Source: Candidatus Woesearchaeota archaeon
GTDB taxonomy: Archaea; Nanobdellota; Nanobdellia; Woesearchaeales; ARS49
NCBI GenBank assembly: GCA_019323575.1
Contig: JAHWHB010000008.1
Coordinates: 1 to 12,677 of the forward strand
Direction of reading: 5' to 3'
Length of the DNA stretch: 12,677 nt
Numbering within the stretch: position 1 is the first letter of the stretch; the number at the start of each line of letters is the position of its first letter. Positions 10,529-12,677 of the stretch are shown in pieces. The translations under genes and the position numbers were made by a program. The notes beneath the pieces were generated by a model. The model ran no database searches and was not told the DNA's origin. It saw only the letters and a program-made list of their open reading frames with translations.

Positions 10529-12663
10529 TATGTTGTTTTTGGCACAAAGAGCTCAACATCACCCAAGCTGGCGCTTCTGACTCTTAGGAAGGAGTCTATG
10601 CTGAGCGGGTCTGCTGCGCATCCGTCTATTGTTATTGAGAATGCTTTTCCTGCTGTTGTTGTTATTACTACGTCTTCTTCGCAGTTTAATGGCCCTCTTA
10701 CTTTGCTGTCTGGGTCTGTTCCTGCTTGTGCTGCGTACCAGCTTGCTGTTACTGTTTCGTTTGTTAGTGCTACTGATGGTGTTATTCCTACTTGCACGTT
10801 GAACGTACCTCCTGGCCCTGGCACTGAGCCGGGCTGGATTTGTATTTCTGTGAATATTTCTCCGTCGTGGTGTGTGTTGGTGAATGCTAGGGTTTGTGCT
10901 TCCGCGTAATCAAAGTCGTCAAATCCTTGTGAGTTATAGTAGAGGAATGCTGCTATTCCTCTGTTTGCCTGGTCGATTCTTCCTGTGTAGCTGATTGCTT
11001 GCGGGCTTGTTCCAAATAATGCTCCGTCTGATAGTCCGGGGAAGCTTTGTTTGTCTAATATTGTGATGCATTCTGTTGTTGGGATTCTTATTGATTTCAT
11101 GTTTTCTTGGTCGTCTGTTACTTGGAAATCTAGTACCTGGTCTAGTGCTGTTGGGTCGTCTAGTCCGTCCCAGTTTACAAATATTAGTTCGAAGTCGTCT
11201 GTGTCAAGCAGAGCTACTGACGGTATGTATGTTGTTGCGTGTTCTGCTGATTCAAAGGTTGATACTCCGTTTTCTACTGTTGAGCTTAGTGAGAGCATTG
11301 CTTCTTGGGTTACTGTTTTGTTGATGTCATCGGTTTGGCCTGGTTGTCGTTCTGATATTGGCACGCTTTCCATTATAGCATCCCATCTGAATCCTGCGAG
11401 TGCTTCTTGTGAATTCGGGTCCCATACTGTTAGCACTCCGTATATTGGAGGGTCTAAGGCGGTTAAGTGCACGTCTGTGAACTGGCTCACTCTGAAGTAT
11501 GCTACGTCGTTTGGTGTTAGGGTTACTTTTAGGTCGTTGTGTGTGCACTCGTTGAATATTGCAGGGTCGTCTATTATGTAGTCAAATCTGACGCTTAGTG
11601 TTCTTGTTGAGGTTCCGTTGTTGAATATTGCGAATATTGTTTCTATGTTGTATGCTGTTTCATCTACTATTGGTTTTTGCACTCCTACGCTTGCTAGTGC
11701 GCTTCCCAATAATGGGTTTTGATAGTTTTCGTTTTTGTCTGTGAATAGTCCTAGTGGTATGAATGATAGGTTTGTTGATTCTCCGTTGCCGAACATGAAC
11801 ACGTTTGATATTGCTTCTGGCGCTCCGTTTGGTGTTCCTAGGTTGAATGTTGATTCTACTAGCAGTTTTCCTGTTGCCATTATTGAGCGTAGTACTCCTG
11901 CTCCTGCTTCTGTGTATGGTATTTTTTGTGCTATTCCTGCTCCTCCTATGTCTTCGTAGTTGAATCCTTGTATTGAAATGTTTAGAAGGCCTGTGCAGCC
12001 CGGTGATAGTGTTCTTGACCCTATGTTTTCTTCATCGTTGAATGTTTGTAGGTTTAGTGTTGTAGTTCCTCCGAAATCATTTATTGCCAGGCTGTTGTTT
12101 ACGTTTGTGTTGCCTGTTCCGCTGATGTTTGTTAGGAATGGCATGCTTATGAAGTTTTGTGGGAACACGTTGTAGTTTACTCCGTCTGCTACAAAATATC
12201 CTGATGGAGATGTTATGTTGCTTATTACGGCTCCTTTTGTCTCTGTGACTGCTGTTAGCGCGGGTATGTTTTTGACTGCTCTTCTGTCTCCTGTTATTGT
12301 GCTGTAATATATTGTTCCTGCCACCGGTTGATTTATTAGCTCAGTTCCCGCAGTGTTCTCTACTAATACTACTAGTTTGAGGTCGCCTGACTGTTCTGGG
12401 ATTTTGACTATTTCATAGGGGGTTACTTGTTCTATGTCGTTTGCTTCTTCTATGCAGCTTGCATTGTAGTATATCCAATGCAGTCTTGCATTTACGTCTC
12501 CCAGATATTGTACGTATATGTCTTCAAAGGAATTTGAGAAAACATCTCCTACTAGTGCTGCTGTTTTGTCTGTTTGGTCTACTATTATTCCGTGTGGTGC
12601 TACTGCTGGTATTATGCTTAGCATTATTAGCATGGTTGTTATGATAGAAAGTATTTTTTTCAT
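10528..12663 (-). CDS. Large secreted surface protein, unknown family
   Basis: The product has 711 residues with a clear signal peptide (1-22, MKKILSIITTMLIMLSIIPAV). No other membrane segment or C-terminal anchor is visible, so it is either released or held by another surface component. The sequence is rich in Thr, Asn, Ile, Ser and Gly with a beta-sheet rhythm throughout, and has about nine N-glycosylation sequons (for example NAS, NIT, NIS, NGT, NKT, NET). A C-terminal beta domain (about 595-711) starts after IQIQPGSVPGPGGTFNVQV and contains two Cys. I recognise no catalytic motif and no cohesin or dockerin signature. It is the first visible gene of the three-gene surface operon, 11 bp upstream of the dockerin-like protein. 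The promoter lies beyond the window. An S-layer or adhesin role is plausible but unproven. Confidence 0.85.
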   Translation of the reverse strand: MKKILSIITTMLIMLSIIPAVAPHGIIVDQTDKTAALVGDVFSNSFEDIYVQYLGDVNARLHWIYYNASCIEEANDIEQVTPYEIVKIPEQSGDLKLVVLVENTAGTELINQPVAGTIYYSTITGDRRAVKNIPALTAVTETKGAVISNITSPSGYFVADGVNYNVFPQNFISMPFLTNISGTGNTNVNNSLAINDFGGTTTLNLQTFNDEENIGSRTLSPGCTGLLNISIQGFNYEDIGGAGIAQKIPYTEAGAGVLRSIMATGKLLVESTFNLGTPNGAPEAISNVFMFGNGESTNLSFIPLGLFTDKNENYQNPLLGSALASVGVQKPIVDETAYNIETIFAIFNNGTSTRTLSVRFDYIIDDPAIFNECTHNDLKVTLTPNDVAYFRVSQFTDVHLTALDPPIYGVLTVWDPNSQEALAGFRWDAIMESVPISERQPGQTDDINKTVTQEAMLSLSSTVENGVSTFESAEHATTYIPSVALLDTDDFELIFVNWDGLDDPTALDQVLDFQVTDDQENMKSIRIPTTECITILDKQSFPGLSDGALFGTSPQAISYTGRIDQANRGIAAFLYYNSQGFDDFDYAEAQTLAFTNTHHDGEIFTEIQIQPGSVPGPGGTFNVQVGITPSVALTNETVTASWYAAQAGTDPDSKVRGPLNCEEDVVITTTAGKAFSITIDGCAADPLSIDSFLRVRSASLGDVELFVPKTT

Positions 12664-12667
12664 TTTA

Positions 12668-12674
12668 TCACCTC
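12668..12674 (-). promoter_or_regulatory. Shine-Dalgarno for the 711-residue surface protein
   Basis: On the minus strand GAGGTGA lies 4 nt before the ATG at 12663. The presence of a ribosome site suggests a leadered transcript or an operon beginning beyond the right edge. Confidence 0.65.
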
Positions 12675-12677
12675 AAT

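Noticed and set aside
11051..11581. 176-residue plus-strand open frame and neighbours opposite the 711-residue gene
   Set aside because: Ser/Val-rich shadow frames with no signal, promoter or domain.

Overview
The window looks like a chromosome segment of a small-genome archaeon, most likely a DPANN lineage of the Woesearchaeota/Pacearchaeota type. The archaeal assignment rests on an RNase P Rpr2/Rpp21-type protein, CDP-archaeol synthase, an archaeal-type Dph2 N-terminal domain, an intron-containing tRNA-Asn(GUU) without an encoded CCA, TATA-box promoters and leaderless first genes. The DPANN placement is inferred from gene compactness and the kind of surface and membrane proteins present; no marker here proves it. 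Coding is dense: several genes overlap by 4 bp (ATGA), and no stretch over 300 bp lacks a gene.

Layout. 1-278 (-): 5' part of a charged coiled-coil protein running off the left edge. 332-956 (+): RNase P component 4, then a small secreted Ig/cadherin-like protein. 959-1572 (-): two paralogous three-helix membrane proteins. 1697-2897 (+): a YjdF/DUF2238- or VanZ-like membrane protein overlapping a SAM-dependent methyltransferase. 2899-3968 (-) and 4021-6200 (+): a divergent polar-lipid module. The minus arm encodes archaetidylserine decarboxylase and archaetidylserine synthase. The plus arm encodes a TarJ-like polyol-phosphate dehydrogenase, a PgsA-like CDP-alcohol phosphatidyltransferase and CDP-archaeol synthase (CarS). 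6182-6825 (-): an 86-residue Dph2 fragment followed by a small membrane protein. 6881-7000 (+): tRNA-Asn with a 48-nt intron. 7045-7374 (+): a small membrane-anchored exported protein. 7378-12663 (-): a cell-surface operon of three large exported proteins. In order of transcription these are a 711-residue secreted protein, a protein with two membrane helices and a dockerin-like C-terminus, and a protein with three cohesin-like modules, a Cys-rich segment and a C-terminal membrane helix.

How the genes fit together. CarS makes CDP-archaeol. PssA and the decarboxylase would convert it to archaetidylserine and archaetidylethanolamine. The PgsA-like enzyme would put a second, polyol-phosphate head group on it, and the dehydrogenase that overlaps it by 4 bp is the likely source of that polyol phosphate. 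The surface operon looks like a self-contained cohesin/dockerin adhesion or scaffold complex.

Two genome-scale signals stand out. The + strand is T-rich over A regardless of which strand is coding, so minus-strand genes have A/C-rich codons and Thr/Asn/Pro/Ile-rich products. Three divergent gene pairs each appear to share a single, nearly symmetric TATA element midway between start points about 53-56 bp apart.
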